From Candidatus Caccoplasma merdavium (GTDB lineage Bacteria > Bacteroidota > Bacteroidia > Bacteroidales > UBA11471), in the NCBI GenBank assembly GCA_018715595.1, contig DVLI01000024.1:1-61760 (forward strand): 61,760 bases of DNA, read 5' to 3'. The notes under the pieces were generated by a model that was given only the letters and a program-made list of their open reading frames with translations, searched no databases and was not told the origin of the DNA. Shown here in pieces: positions 50,561 through 59,283 of the stretch (its first letter is position 1; every line of letters starts with the position of its first letter). The position numbers were made by a program, and so were the translations under genes.

Positions 50561-51760
50561 TTATTTCATGACGATGTTTTGGGTGTCGAGGGCAATCATC
50601 AGCTCTTCGTCGGTGGGAATGACAACGACACGCACTTTCGAAGCCGGGGTGGAGAGCTCGACCTCTACGCCGTGCGATTTCTTGTTGAGTTCCTTGTCGA
50701 TTTCCACGCCCATGAATCCGAGTTGGTTGCAGACGGCTTCGCGGGTAACGGCTTGGTTTTCGCCTACGCCGCCGGTGAAGACGATGACATCGACACCATT
50801 GAGGGCGGCCGCATAAGCGCCGACGTATTTGGCGATGCGGTATTCATACATCGTAAGAGCCAGTTTGGCTTTCTCGTTGCCTTGGGCAATGGCGCTTTCG
50901 ATTTCGCGCATATCCGACGATACGCCCGAGATGCCCAGCACGCCGCTCTTCTTGTTGATGAGGGTCGAGATGCCTTTGTCGTCGAGACCTTCTTTCTCTT
51001 GAATGAATACGAGTGCGCCGGCATCGACGTCACCGCAGCGGGTACCCATCATGAGACCTTCGACCGGGGTGAGGCCCATCGAGGTGTCGACCGACTTGCC
51101 GTCTTTGATGGCCGTGATGGAGCCGCCGTTGCCGACGTGGCAGGTGATGATGCGTTGTTGCTCATAGGGGAGGTTCAGGAACTCGCAGGCACGGCGCGAC
51201 ACATAGCGGTGGCTGGTGCCGTGGAAACCGTAGCGGCGAATGCCGTATTTCTCATAGAGCTCATAAGGCAGGGCATACATGTAGGCATATTGCGGCATGG
51301 TCTGGTGGAAGGCCGTGTCGAACACGGCTACTTGCGGCACGTTGGGGAGAATCTTTTCAACGGCATCGATACCTTTGAGGTTGGCCGGGTTGTGGAGCGG
51401 GGCGATGTCGATGCATTCGATGATTTTTTCCTTGACGGCTTTGTCGATGAGTACCGACTGGTTGAACTTCTCACCGCCGTGTACGACGCGGTGGCCTACG
51501 GCGTTGATTTCTTGCAACGAGGCAATGCAACCGTATTCCTTGCTTACCAAGGTGTCGAGGATAAATTCGATGCCGACGGTGTGCTCGGGAATGTCTTTTT
51601 CGAGTACCACTTTCTCGCCGCTGGGGAGGGTCAGTTTCAAGAACGAGCCTTTCAACCCTATTTTCTCGATGCCTCCTTGTGCCAGTACGGCTTTGGTGTC
51701 GGTCTCGAACAGTTTGTATTTGATAGATGATGAACCGCAGTTCAGAACAAGTACTTTCAT
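50561..51760 (-). CDS. ackA: acetate kinase
   Basis: 399 residues. The ASKHA fold signatures are LVLNCGSSSIKYKLFE at the N-terminus, HRVVHGGEKF, TAFHQTMP and VFTGGVGENQA. It makes ATP and acetate from acetyl phosphate, a main energy route in fermenting Bacteroidetes. Second gene after pta, 24 bases apart. Confidence 0.96.
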   Translation of the reverse strand: MKVLVLNCGSSSIKYKLFETDTKAVLAQGGIEKIGLKGSFLKLTLPSGEKVVLEKDIPEHTVGIEFILDTLVSKEYGCIASLQEINAVGHRVVHGGEKFNQSVLIDKAVKEKIIECIDIAPLHNPANLKGIDAVEKILPNVPQVAVFDTAFHQTMPQYAYMYALPYELYEKYGIRRYGFHGTSHRYVSRRACEFLNLPYEQQRIITCHVGNGGSITAIKDGKSVDTSMGLTPVEGLMMGTRCGDVDAGALVFIQEKEGLDDKGISTLINKKSGVLGISGVSSDMREIESAIAQGNEKAKLALTMYEYRIAKYVGAYAAALNGVDVIVFTGGVGENQAVTREAVCNQLGFMGVEIDKELNKKSHGVEVELSTPASKVRVVVIPTDEELMIALDTQNIVMK

Positions 51761-51784
51761 GATTTTAACGGAATGTGTGATGAA

Positions 51785-52792
51785 TTACTTTTTCAGACCG
51801 ATGGCTTGGTTGCAGGCGATGGCAATCATTTTGTAGACATCGTCGACCGAGCAGCCGCGCGAGAGGTCGTTGACGGGAGCGGCTATGCCTTGCAGAATCG
51901 GGCCGATGGCTTCGGCGCCGGCGAGACGTTGCACGAGTTTGTAGGCGATGTTGCCCACTTCGAGGGTGGGGAATACGAGAGCGGTGGCTCTACCGGCGAT
52001 TTCGCTGCCGGGAGCTTTGCTTTGGCCTACCGAGGGAACGAGGGCGGCGTCGGCTTGCAGTTCGCCGTCGATGAGCAGTGTCGGGTCGAGCTCTTTGGCC
52101 ATGCGGGTGGCTTCTACCACTTTGTCGACCATTTCGTCTTTGGCGCTGCCTTTGGTCGAGAAGCTCAGCATGGCGATGCGGGGTTCATAGCCGGCGATGA
52201 TGCGGGCGGTTTGTCCCGTCGATACGGCAATCTGAGCCAGTTGTTCGGCCGTGGGGTTGGGCGTTACGGCGCAGTCGGCAAAGACCATGATGCCGTTTTC
52301 GCCGTATTGCTTGTTGGGGATAAACATGATGAATGCACCCGATACGACGCTGATGCCGGGAGCCGTCTTGATGATTTGCAGGGCCGGACGCAGCACGTTT
52401 CCGGTGGTGTTTTGGGCACCGGCTATCTCGCCGTCGGCATCGCCGCTCTTGATCATGAGGCAAGCCAGGTAGAGGGGGTTCTCCACCAGTCCGGCGGCTT
52501 GTTCTTCGGTCATGCCTTTTTTCTTGCGAAGCTCAAAAAGCAGGTTGGCATAAGCCTCTTTTTTCGGGTGGTTTGTGGGGTCGATAATGGTGGCTTTATC
52601 GATGTTCTTCAATCCGTTTTTCTCGGCAAGCGCTTTGATTTCGGCGGGATTTCCGAGAAGAATAATGTGGGCGACTTCGTCGGCAATGATTTTGTCGGCG
52701 GCCTTCAAAGTGCGTTCTTCGGTACCTTCGGGAAGAACGATGCGTTGTTTGTTCGCTTTGGCGCGAGCAACGATTTCGTCAATTAAGCTCAT
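51785..52792 (-). CDS. pta: phosphate acetyltransferase, short form
   Basis: 335 residues, only the catalytic PTA_PTB domain, without the N-terminal regulatory domains of the E. coli enzyme. Motifs include IVLPEGTEERTLKAAD, SGAFIMFIPN and PILQGIAAPVNDLSRGCS. It converts acetyl-CoA to acetyl phosphate. First gene of pta-ackA. Confidence 0.95.
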   Translation of the reverse strand: MSLIDEIVARAKANKQRIVLPEGTEERTLKAADKIIADEVAHIILLGNPAEIKALAEKNGLKNIDKATIIDPTNHPKKEAYANLLFELRKKKGMTEEQAAGLVENPLYLACLMIKSGDADGEIAGAQNTTGNVLRPALQIIKTAPGISVVSGAFIMFIPNKQYGENGIMVFADCAVTPNPTAEQLAQIAVSTGQTARIIAGYEPRIAMLSFSTKGSAKDEMVDKVVEATRMAKELDPTLLIDGELQADAALVPSVGQSKAPGSEIAGRATALVFPTLEVGNIAYKLVQRLAGAEAIGPILQGIAAPVNDLSRGCSVDDVYKMIAIACNQAIGLKK

Positions 52793-52849
52793 GGCTGAAA
52801 TGATTTTATTGTTGTGTTATGTATAGTGTAAGCCAGACAAATGCTCTTG

Positions 52850-52857
52850 CAAAAGTA
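52850..52857 (-). promoter_or_regulatory. promoter -7 box of pta-ackA
   Basis: TACTTTTG on the minus strand, exact consensus, 58 bases before pta. Confidence 0.6.
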
Positions 52858-53041
52858 GGGGTAAAAATAACAACTTTTGTCCAAAATCCCAATAAAAAGG
52901 TAAAAATAATTTGCAACCGGCTGCAAAATAGCCCTTTGCCGCCTTCCTTCCATGCTTGAAGGCGGGACGTGCGGCACTCGGGGTTGGGGCTTTTCTCCGG
53001 TCGGAGGCGGGTCGGGAGGGAAGGAGGGTATGAGGCGTGCG

Positions 53042-53824
53042 TTAGAGCAGACCCAGGTGTTTCAGGGCTTTGGCGATGCCGTCGTTGTCGATGTCGTCGG
53101 TAACGTAGTCGGCGCTCTGTTTCACGGCGTCGCTCGCGTTTCCCATGGCGACGCCTGTCCCTGCATGGCGCAACATCGAGATGTCGTTGCCTCCGTCGCC
53201 GAAGGCCACGGTGTCGCGCAGGGCAATGCCGTAGTGGGCGGCAATGAGGTCGATGCCGTGCTGCTTGTTGTTGCCGCGCATGTTGATGTCGGCGAAGATG
53301 GGGCTCCAACGGTTCGACACGCAATGGGGTATGGCCTGCATCACGTCGGTTTCGTCGGCCTCGTCGGTGTAGAGGTTGATTTGTATGATGCGTTCGTTGG
53401 CGGCGACCTGTTCCATGTCGGCCGGCGTGGGTACGGGCAGGTCGAGCATGTTGGCTACCCGGGTCACGCGGTCGTCGATGCGGTTCACGGTGACGCGGTC
53501 GAGCCCCATGAACGAGAAGGAGTAGGGGCCGTGTTGCCGCTCGTGCCGGCACAGGGCGGCCAGTTCGTCGGCCGGTATGGCGTCGCAATAGATTTCTTCG
53601 CCGTCGGCCGTGAGGCAATAGCTCCCGTTGAAGGTGATGAACCCGTCGAACTGTGCGTCGCCCACTCCCTTGATGAGGTGCAGCGGGCGGCCGGTGGCGA
53701 TGAATACCTTGTGCCCTTTCCGCCGCAGGGCGGCCAAGGCGTCGTAGGCCGAGGGCACGATTTCGTGGGTGCGGAAGCTGATGAGCGTGCCGTCGATGTC
53801 GAAAAAGAGGGCCTTACTCTGCAT
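53042..53824 (-). CDS. Cof-type HAD-IIB phosphatase
   Basis: 260 residues. HAD motif I is FFDIDGTLIS (Asp9, Asp11), motif II VFIATGRP, and motif IV GDGGNDISMLRHAG with the IIB cap between (about 85-190). It should act on sugar phosphates or flavin nucleotides. It starts 11 bases inside waaA's end, so translation is coupled. Confidence 0.9.
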   Translation of the reverse strand: MQSKALFFDIDGTLISFRTHEIVPSAYDALAALRRKGHKVFIATGRPLHLIKGVGDAQFDGFITFNGSYCLTADGEEIYCDAIPADELAALCRHERQHGPYSFSFMGLDRVTVNRIDDRVTRVANMLDLPVPTPADMEQVAANERIIQINLYTDEADETDVMQAIPHCVSNRWSPIFADINMRGNNKQHGIDLIAAHYGIALRDTVAFGDGGNDISMLRHAGTGVAMGNASDAVKQSADYVTDDIDNDGIAKALKHLGLL

Positions 53825-55064
53825 GGACGGAAAGTTCTTGGGCTATGCCCATGAGAATGGTCTTTGTGGCACCCGTGTGGGTGTAGATGTATGTAGCGGC
53901 GTTTTCTCCGCATTGGCGGCGGTATTCCTCTCCGTTCTCGAAGTGTTGCATGAGTTTCTCAAACTCGTCCGGGGTGGAAATGGAGAATGCCCCTTGGTCG
54001 GCGATGAGGTCCTTGGCTTCCTGGAATTTCCGGTAGTTGGGGCCGAATACGACCGGTATGCCATAGACGGCCGCTTCGGGTACGTTGTGTATGCCCACGC
54101 CGAAGCCGCCCCCGATGTAGGCCATCTGTCCGTATTGGTATATCGACGACAGGAGTCCGAAGCAGTCGACGATGAGGCAGTCGGCCGTGGCGGCTTCGGC
54201 TTCGTCGGTCTGGGTGTAACGCACGGCGGGGCGTTTCAGCTTGCCCAGTATCTCGGTAATGTGGCTCTCGTGTATCTCGTGGGGTGCGATGATGAGGCGC
54301 AGTTCGGGGTGGCGGTTGAAGTAGTCGATGAAAATATCTTCGTCCTTGGGCCACGAGCTGCCTGCGATGAGTACCTGCCGTCCGGCCGAGAAGGCTTCGG
54401 CGATGGGCAGCTTTTTGGCTTGTCGGCGTATGTCAACGACGCGGTCGAACCGGGTGTCGCCCACGACCGAGACGTTGTGTATGCCGATGCCGGCCAGCAA
54501 CTCGCGCGACGTCTCGTTCTGCACATAGAGGTGGGCATAGGTGCGCAGCATGCGGCGGAAGAGCTCGCCGTAGGGGCGGAAGAATATCTGGTCGGGACGG
54601 AAGATGGCCGAGATGATGTAGGTGGGAATTTGCCGGCGGCGCAGTTCGCGCAGGTAATTTCCCCAAAACTCATATTTGATGAAAATGGCTATTGACGGTC
54701 TCAGCAGGTCGAGAAAGCGGCATACGTTGTGCGGCAGGTCAAACGGCAGGTAGCATACCAGGTCGGCCAACGGATAGTTTTTCCGCACCTCATAGCCCGA
54801 CGGGGAGAAAAACGTGAGGGCGATTTTCTTGTCGGGGTATTGTTTTTTCAACTCCTCGATAAGGGGGCGTCCTTGCTCGAACTCTCCCAGCGACGAGGCG
54901 TGTATCCAGATGTATTCCCCCTCTTTCGTCACCTCCTTTTCGAGATAGGGGAAGATGGATTTCTGGCCTTCGGCCAGTTTGCGGGCTTTGGGGTTGCGCA
55001 GCGCGGCTATTTTCACCAACAGCCGGTAGGAGCGTATGCCTAAGTTGTAAAGCGCTTTTTTCAT
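53814..55064 (-). CDS. waaA: 3-deoxy-D-manno-octulosonic acid (Kdo) transferase
   Basis: 416 residues. The N-terminal membrane-associated part and the motifs HASSLGEFEQGRPLIEELK, FFSPSGYEV and YIGGGFGVGIHNVPEAAVYG fit the GT30 family. It attaches Kdo to lipid A precursor in the inner membrane. Nineteen bases after gltX. Confidence 0.93.
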   Translation of the reverse strand: MKKALYNLGIRSYRLLVKIAALRNPKARKLAEGQKSIFPYLEKEVTKEGEYIWIHASSLGEFEQGRPLIEELKKQYPDKKIALTFFSPSGYEVRKNYPLADLVCYLPFDLPHNVCRFLDLLRPSIAIFIKYEFWGNYLRELRRRQIPTYIISAIFRPDQIFFRPYGELFRRMLRTYAHLYVQNETSRELLAGIGIHNVSVVGDTRFDRVVDIRRQAKKLPIAEAFSAGRQVLIAGSSWPKDEDIFIDYFNRHPELRLIIAPHEIHESHITEILGKLKRPAVRYTQTDEAEAATADCLIVDCFGLLSSIYQYGQMAYIGGGFGVGIHNVPEAAVYGIPVVFGPNYRKFQEAKDLIADQGAFSISTPDEFEKLMQHFENGEEYRRQCGENAATYIYTHTGATKTILMGIAQELSVHAE

Positions 55065-55083
55065 GCTTCGGCGGGTTCGGTAT

Positions 55084-56622
55084 TTAGTCGTTGGCCGGTG
55101 TGATTCGTTCGAGGGCGACGCGCAGGCGGCGCAGCGTCTCTTCTTTGCCGATGAGCTCGGTGATGTCGAACATGTGCGGGCCGCGGCATTCGCCCACGAC
55201 GGCCAGGCGGAAGGCGTTCATTACGTTGCCCATGTGGTAGCCGTTTTTCTCAATCCAGGGTATGACCACCTCTTCGGTGGCTTTCGACTCGAAGTCGTCG
55301 AGCCCTTCGAGCAGGGCGATGAGCTCCTGCATGATGGCCGGCGTCTCCGGTTTCCAGCGTTTCTTGATGGCTTTGGGGTCGTAGGTCTCGGGGGCTACAT
55401 AGAAGAATGAGATTTGTTCCCACAACTCCTTGACAAAGCTGACGCGCTCTTTTACCAAGCCGATGATGCGGGCCAGCCGTGCCGGGTCGGGTTCTTCGAC
55501 GTGGTGCTCGGCCAAGGTCGGGGCAAAGAGCTCGGCCAGCTCCTCGTCGCTCTTCTTTTGCAGGTATTTGTGGTTGAACCATTTGCCTTTTTCGTAGTCG
55601 AATCGGGCTCCGCTTTTGCTGCACCGTTCGAGCGAGAAGAGTTTTATCAGCTCGTCCATCGAGAATATCTCTTCGTCGTTGCCGGGGTTCCAGCCCAGCA
55701 GGGCGAGGAAGTTGATGACGGCTTCGGGCAGATAGCCGGCTTCACGGTAGCCCGACGATACTTCGCCGGTTTTGGGGTCGTGCCATTCGAGCGGGAAGAC
55801 GGGGAATCCGAGGCGGTCGCCGTCGCGTTTGCTCAGTTTGCCGTTGCCTTCGGGTTTGAGCAGCAGCGGGAGGTGGGCAAAGCGGGGCATGGACTCTTCC
55901 CAGCCGAATGCCCGGTAGAGCAGCACATGGAGCGGTGCCGAGGGCAACCACTCTTCGCCGCGGATTACATGGCTCACCTCCATGAGATGGTCGTCGACGA
56001 TGTTGGCCAGGTGGTAGGTGGGCAGGTTGTCGGCCGACTTGTAAAGCACCTTGTCGTCGAGTATCGACGAGTTGATGGTGACTTTGCCGCGAATGAGGTC
56101 GTCGACGACAACCTCTTCGCCCGGTTCTATTTTTATGCGCACGACGTAGGGGTGTCCCGATGCTATCAGCTTTTCGACCTCATCGGCGCTCATCGTGAGG
56201 GAATTGCGCATGCCGTTGCGGGTCGATGCGTCGTATTGGAAATTGGGTATTTCCTGGCGTTTGGCGTCGAGCTCGGCGGGGGTGTCGAAAGCGATGTAGG
56301 CTTTGCCGGCAGCCAGGAGTTGGTCGACATACTTGCGATAGATTTCCTTGCGCTCCGACTGGCGGTAAGGGGCGAAGTTGCCGCCGTAGCCCACGCCTTC
56401 GTCGAACTTGATGCCCAGCCATTCGAGGGCCTCGATGATATAGGCTTCGGCGCCCGGCACGAAGCGTTGTGAGTCGGTGTCTTCGATGCGGAGTATCATG
56501 TCGCCGCCATGTTGCTTGGCAAAGAGGTAGTTGTAGAGGGCAGTGCGCACACCGCCGATATGCAGAGCGCCCGTGGGACTCGGTGCAAAACGTACACGGA
56601 CTTTTCTTTCTGTCGTTTCCAT
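55084..56622 (-). CDS. gltX: glutamyl-tRNA synthetase
   Basis: 512 residues. Class I signatures: [14 protein letters not shown] (HIGH) and [10 protein letters not shown] (KMSKS). The start at 56622 (METTERK) is chosen because the extra upstream residues are not family-like and another start lies after them. Confidence 0.95.
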   Translation of the reverse strand: METTERKVRVRFAPSPTGALHIGGVRTALYNYLFAKQHGGDMILRIEDTDSQRFVPGAEAYIIEALEWLGIKFDEGVGYGGNFAPYRQSERKEIYRKYVDQLLAAGKAYIAFDTPAELDAKRQEIPNFQYDASTRNGMRNSLTMSADEVEKLIASGHPYVVRIKIEPGEEVVVDDLIRGKVTINSSILDDKVLYKSADNLPTYHLANIVDDHLMEVSHVIRGEEWLPSAPLHVLLYRAFGWEESMPRFAHLPLLLKPEGNGKLSKRDGDRLGFPVFPLEWHDPKTGEVSSGYREAGYLPEAVINFLALLGWNPGNDEEIFSMDELIKLFSLERCSKSGARFDYEKGKWFNHKYLQKKSDEELAELFAPTLAEHHVEEPDPARLARIIGLVKERVSFVKELWEQISFFYVAPETYDPKAIKKRWKPETPAIMQELIALLEGLDDFESKATEEVVIPWIEKNGYHMGNVMNAFRLAVVGECRGPHMFDITELIGKEETLRRLRVALERITPAND

Positions 56623-56671
56623 CGTTGATTGGGAAGTTTTATGTTCTTGGGAAGTGAAAAAGTTTCGGGGT

Positions 56672-56881
56672 TTATTTTTCTTCATCGAGCTCGCCGAGCA
56701 GTTTTTTGAGCTCCTCGTCGGTCTCGAAAAGGGTCTCCTTGCAGTATTTCAGCAAGGTCAGGGCGCGGGTCGTCAACTCTTTGATGGTTTCGATTTCGCA
56801 GGTGTCGTCTTGTATGCGGGCCACGATGGCTTCGAGTTCTTCCATGGCGGCGGCATAAGACGGTTTTTCGGTTTTCTCCAT
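56672..56881 (-). CDS. xseB: exodeoxyribonuclease VII small subunit
   Basis: 69 residues, helical, with the family block [19 protein letters not shown] and [12 protein letters not shown]. It assembles in several copies on XseA. It lies 10 bases downstream of xseA, so the two form one unit. Confidence 0.92.
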   Translation of the reverse strand: MEKTEKPSYAAAMEELEAIVARIQDDTCEIETIKELTTRALTLLKYCKETLFETDEELKKLLGELDEEK

Positions 56882-56891
56882 ATTTATAAGA

Positions 56892-58130
56892 TTATAAAAT
56901 TTGCGATTCGCTGCACCCTTCGCCGAAAAAAGTGGTGATGTGGTCGCCCGGTTTCAGCTCCTGGGACGAGCGGACGCATTTCCCCTCTTTCAGGGTGAGC
57001 GAGTAGCCGCGGTTCAGGATATGCTGGGGCGACGACAGTCTCACGGTCTCTTCTCGCAGGGCGAGGCGTTGTCGTTCGTCGGCCATGCGGCGGTCGATGT
57101 TTTGTCGCAGCCGGGGCAGGAGTCCCGAGAGGAGGTTCTTCTCGATGACGATGCGGCGGTCGATGAGGGTGGGGAGCTGCCGGCCGAGGGCTTGTACCCG
57201 GTAGCTCTCGTTGTGCAGCCGTTCTTTGATGGCGGTCGAGATGGCGGCTTGCAGGTCGCAGGCTCGCCGATGAGCCTCGGCGGCCCGGCCGATGAGCCAT
57301 TCGGCGGCGGCTGTCGGGGTTTTTACCCGCACGTTGGCGATGCTGTCGATGACCGTCTCGTCGCGGTCGTGCCCGATGCCTACCAGTATGGGCAGCGGAA
57401 ACTGGGCCACGTTTTGTGCCAGCTCGTAGCTGTCGAAGCAGTTCAGATCCGAGGTGGCGCCGCCGCCGCGTATGATGACGACGCCGTCGAAGTGCTCCTC
57501 GTGGCGGTAGATGCGTTCGAGCGCCTCGATAATCGATTGCCCGGCGTGTGCTCCTTGCATGGCTGCTGCAAAGAGGGTGGTGTAGAAGCGGTATCCGTAG
57601 GCGTTGCGGTGCAACTGGTCGATGAAGTCGCCGTATCCGGCGGCCGTGGGCGAGGAGATGATGGCGATGCGACGGGGGAGCAGCGGCCAGGTGAGCTCCT
57701 TGTTCATGTCGATGATGCCCTCTTGGGTGAGCCGGCGCAGAATCTCCTGGCGTTGGCGGGCCATGTCGCCCAAGGTATATCGGGGGTCGATGTCGTGAAT
57801 GGTGAGGGTGTAGCCGTAGACTTCGTGCAGGTCGATGCTCACCTCCACCAGCAGTTTGATGCCCGGTGCGATGTTTGTGCCCGTTTCGGCGGCGAAGTAG
57901 GCTTTCAGCATGCGGTACACCGTTGCCCAAATGACGGCGCGGGCTTTGGCCCGCATCTCTCCGGTCGTGGCGTCTTTGTCCACCAGTTCGAGGTAGCAGT
58001 GGCCCGAGTAGTTCTCTCTCGCCTCACTCACCTCGGCACATATCCAGTAACGGTCGGGCAGTGCGCCTTGCAACGTGTTGCGCACAAGGGTGTTGAGTTC
58101 ATAAAGCGAGAGTTCTTTGCGGGTTGTCAT
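56892..58130 (-). CDS. xseA: exodeoxyribonuclease VII large subunit
   Basis: 412 residues. The N-terminal OB domain (about 5-105) includes YWICAEVSEARENYSGHCYLEL; the catalytic domain has ISSPTAAGYGDFI, IIRGGGATSDLNCFDSY and VGIGHDRDETVID. Usual length about 410-450. It degrades single-stranded DNA with XseB. Confidence 0.94.
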   Translation of the reverse strand: MTTRKELSLYELNTLVRNTLQGALPDRYWICAEVSEARENYSGHCYLELVDKDATTGEMRAKARAVIWATVYRMLKAYFAAETGTNIAPGIKLLVEVSIDLHEVYGYTLTIHDIDPRYTLGDMARQRQEILRRLTQEGIIDMNKELTWPLLPRRIAIISSPTAAGYGDFIDQLHRNAYGYRFYTTLFAAAMQGAHAGQSIIEALERIYRHEEHFDGVVIIRGGGATSDLNCFDSYELAQNVAQFPLPILVGIGHDRDETVIDSIANVRVKTPTAAAEWLIGRAAEAHRRACDLQAAISTAIKERLHNESYRVQALGRQLPTLIDRRIVIEKNLLSGLLPRLRQNIDRRMADERQRLALREETVRLSSPQHILNRGYSLTLKEGKCVRSSQELKPGDHITTFFGEGCSESQIL

Positions 58131-58179
58131 CGTAGGAGGGGGTAGTGCGATTTCCGGTGGGGGTGCCGATGGATAAAAA

Positions 58180-58217
58180 CATAAAAAGGAAGGCCACGCG
58201 AGCGGTCTTCCTTTTAT
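58180..58217 (-). terminator. rpmH terminator
   Basis: ATAAAAAGGAAGGCC pairs with GGTCTTCCTTTTAT, with a T-rich tail on the minus strand. Confidence 0.75.
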
Positions 58218-58234
58218 GCTGTTGAAGGGGGCTG

Positions 58235-58387
58235 TTATCCGTTGAAGTCGTCCGATACGGTCAGTCTCTTTCTTCCTTTGGCACGACGGGCAGCCAATAC
58301 GCGACGACCGTTGGCGGTAGCCATTCTTGAACGGAAGCCGTGTTTGTTTTTCTTCTTTCTGTTCGAGGGTTGAAATGTTCTTTTCAT
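58235..58387 (-). CDS. rpmH: 50S ribosomal protein L34
   Basis: 50 residues, translated directly from the sequence: [20 protein letters not shown], then the conserved [20 protein letters not shown] and a TVSDDFNG tail. Very basic, the normal L34 size. It sits alone between xseA and efp, with its own promoter (58435-58442) and terminator. Confidence 0.96.
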   Translation of the reverse strand: MKRTFQPSNRKKKNKHGFRSRMATANGRRVLAARRAKGRKRLTVSDDFNG

Positions 58388-58434
58388 TGCCGTTATATTT
58401 TATCGTTATTTATTTGCGGAAAAAATTCGGAGTG

Positions 58435-58442
58435 CAAAAATA
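58435..58442 (-). promoter_or_regulatory. rpmH promoter -7 box
   Basis: TATTTTTG on the minus strand, exact TAnnTTTG, 48 bases before rpmH. Confidence 0.6.
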
Positions 58443-58492
58443 GAGACTTTTTTTGAATAAACCAAGAGATAATTCATTTTTGCACAATTCTT

Positions 58493-58523
58493 TTTGAGAT
58501 TTTGCCGATTTCTCTTACTTTTG
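58493..58523 (+). promoter_or_regulatory. efp promoter
   Basis: TTTG (58493-58496), 19 bases, TACTTTTG (58516-58523), a perfect consensus 37 bases before the efp start. Confidence 0.75.
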
Positions 58524-58559
58524 CAGGCAGAAAAAATTTTAATTCAACCCTATATTGTT

Positions 58560-59123
58560 ATGATTAACGCACAAGACATTAAAAACGGAACGTGTATCCG
58601 TATGGACGGAAAGCTCTATTTCTGTATCGAATTTTTGCATGTAAAACCCGGAAAAGGAAACACTTTCATGCGTACGAAATTGAAAGATGTGGTCAACGGG
58701 TATGTGCTTGAACGTCGTTTTAACATCGGCGAAAAACTCGAAGACGTGCGCGTAGAGCGTCGTCCCTATCAGTTCTTGTACAAGGAAGGTGATGATTATA
58801 TCTTTATGAATCAGGAAACCTTCGAGCAACACCCCATCGCACATGACCTGATTACGGGTGTCGACTTCCTCAAAGAAGAAATGGTCGTGGAGGTGGTTTC
58901 CGACGCTTCGACCGAAACCATTCTTTATGCCGAGCTTCCCGTGAAAGTGGAACTCGAAGTGACCTATACCGAGCCCGGCATCAAGGGCGATACCGCCACC
59001 AACACGCTGAAACCGGCTACGGTCGAGACGGGTGCTACCGTGCGTGTTCCTCTCTTTATCAACACCGGCGACAAAATCCGTGTCGATACCCGCAGCGGCG
59101 AATACATCGAAAGAGCCAAATAA
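58560..59123 (+). CDS. efp: elongation factor P
   Basis: 187 residues, three beta-barrel domains. The tip loop of domain I is VKPGKGNTF, with Lys at the modification position; the following RTKLKDVVNG and C-terminal NTGDKIRVDTRSGEYIERA are typical. It helps ribosomes at poly-proline stretches. Start at 58560 chosen by homology. A terminator follows. Confidence 0.96.
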   Translation: MINAQDIKNGTCIRMDGKLYFCIEFLHVKPGKGNTFMRTKLKDVVNGYVLERRFNIGEKLEDVRVERRPYQFLYKEGDDYIFMNQETFEQHPIAHDLITGVDFLKEEMVVEVVSDASTETILYAELPVKVELEVTYTEPGIKGDTATNTLKPATVETGATVRVPLFINTGDKIRVDTRSGEYIERAK

Positions 59124-59170
59124 TTTTTTTGATATGATTTTTTCGGGAGGTTCTCCTTCCGAGTATGGTG

Positions 59171-59210
59171 AGTGCGGCACAGCTCAAAGCTGTGCCGCAC
59201 TTTTTATTTT
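59171..59210 (+). terminator. efp terminator
   Basis: GTGCGGCACAGCT pairs perfectly with AGCTGTGCCGCAC around CAA and is followed by TTTTTATTTT. Confidence 0.9.
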
Positions 59211-59283
59211 CTCCTTTTTCTAAATATTATTGGGCCGATGGCGTTTGAGGAAAAAAGTTTATATTTGTAAAAACCTCAAAGCC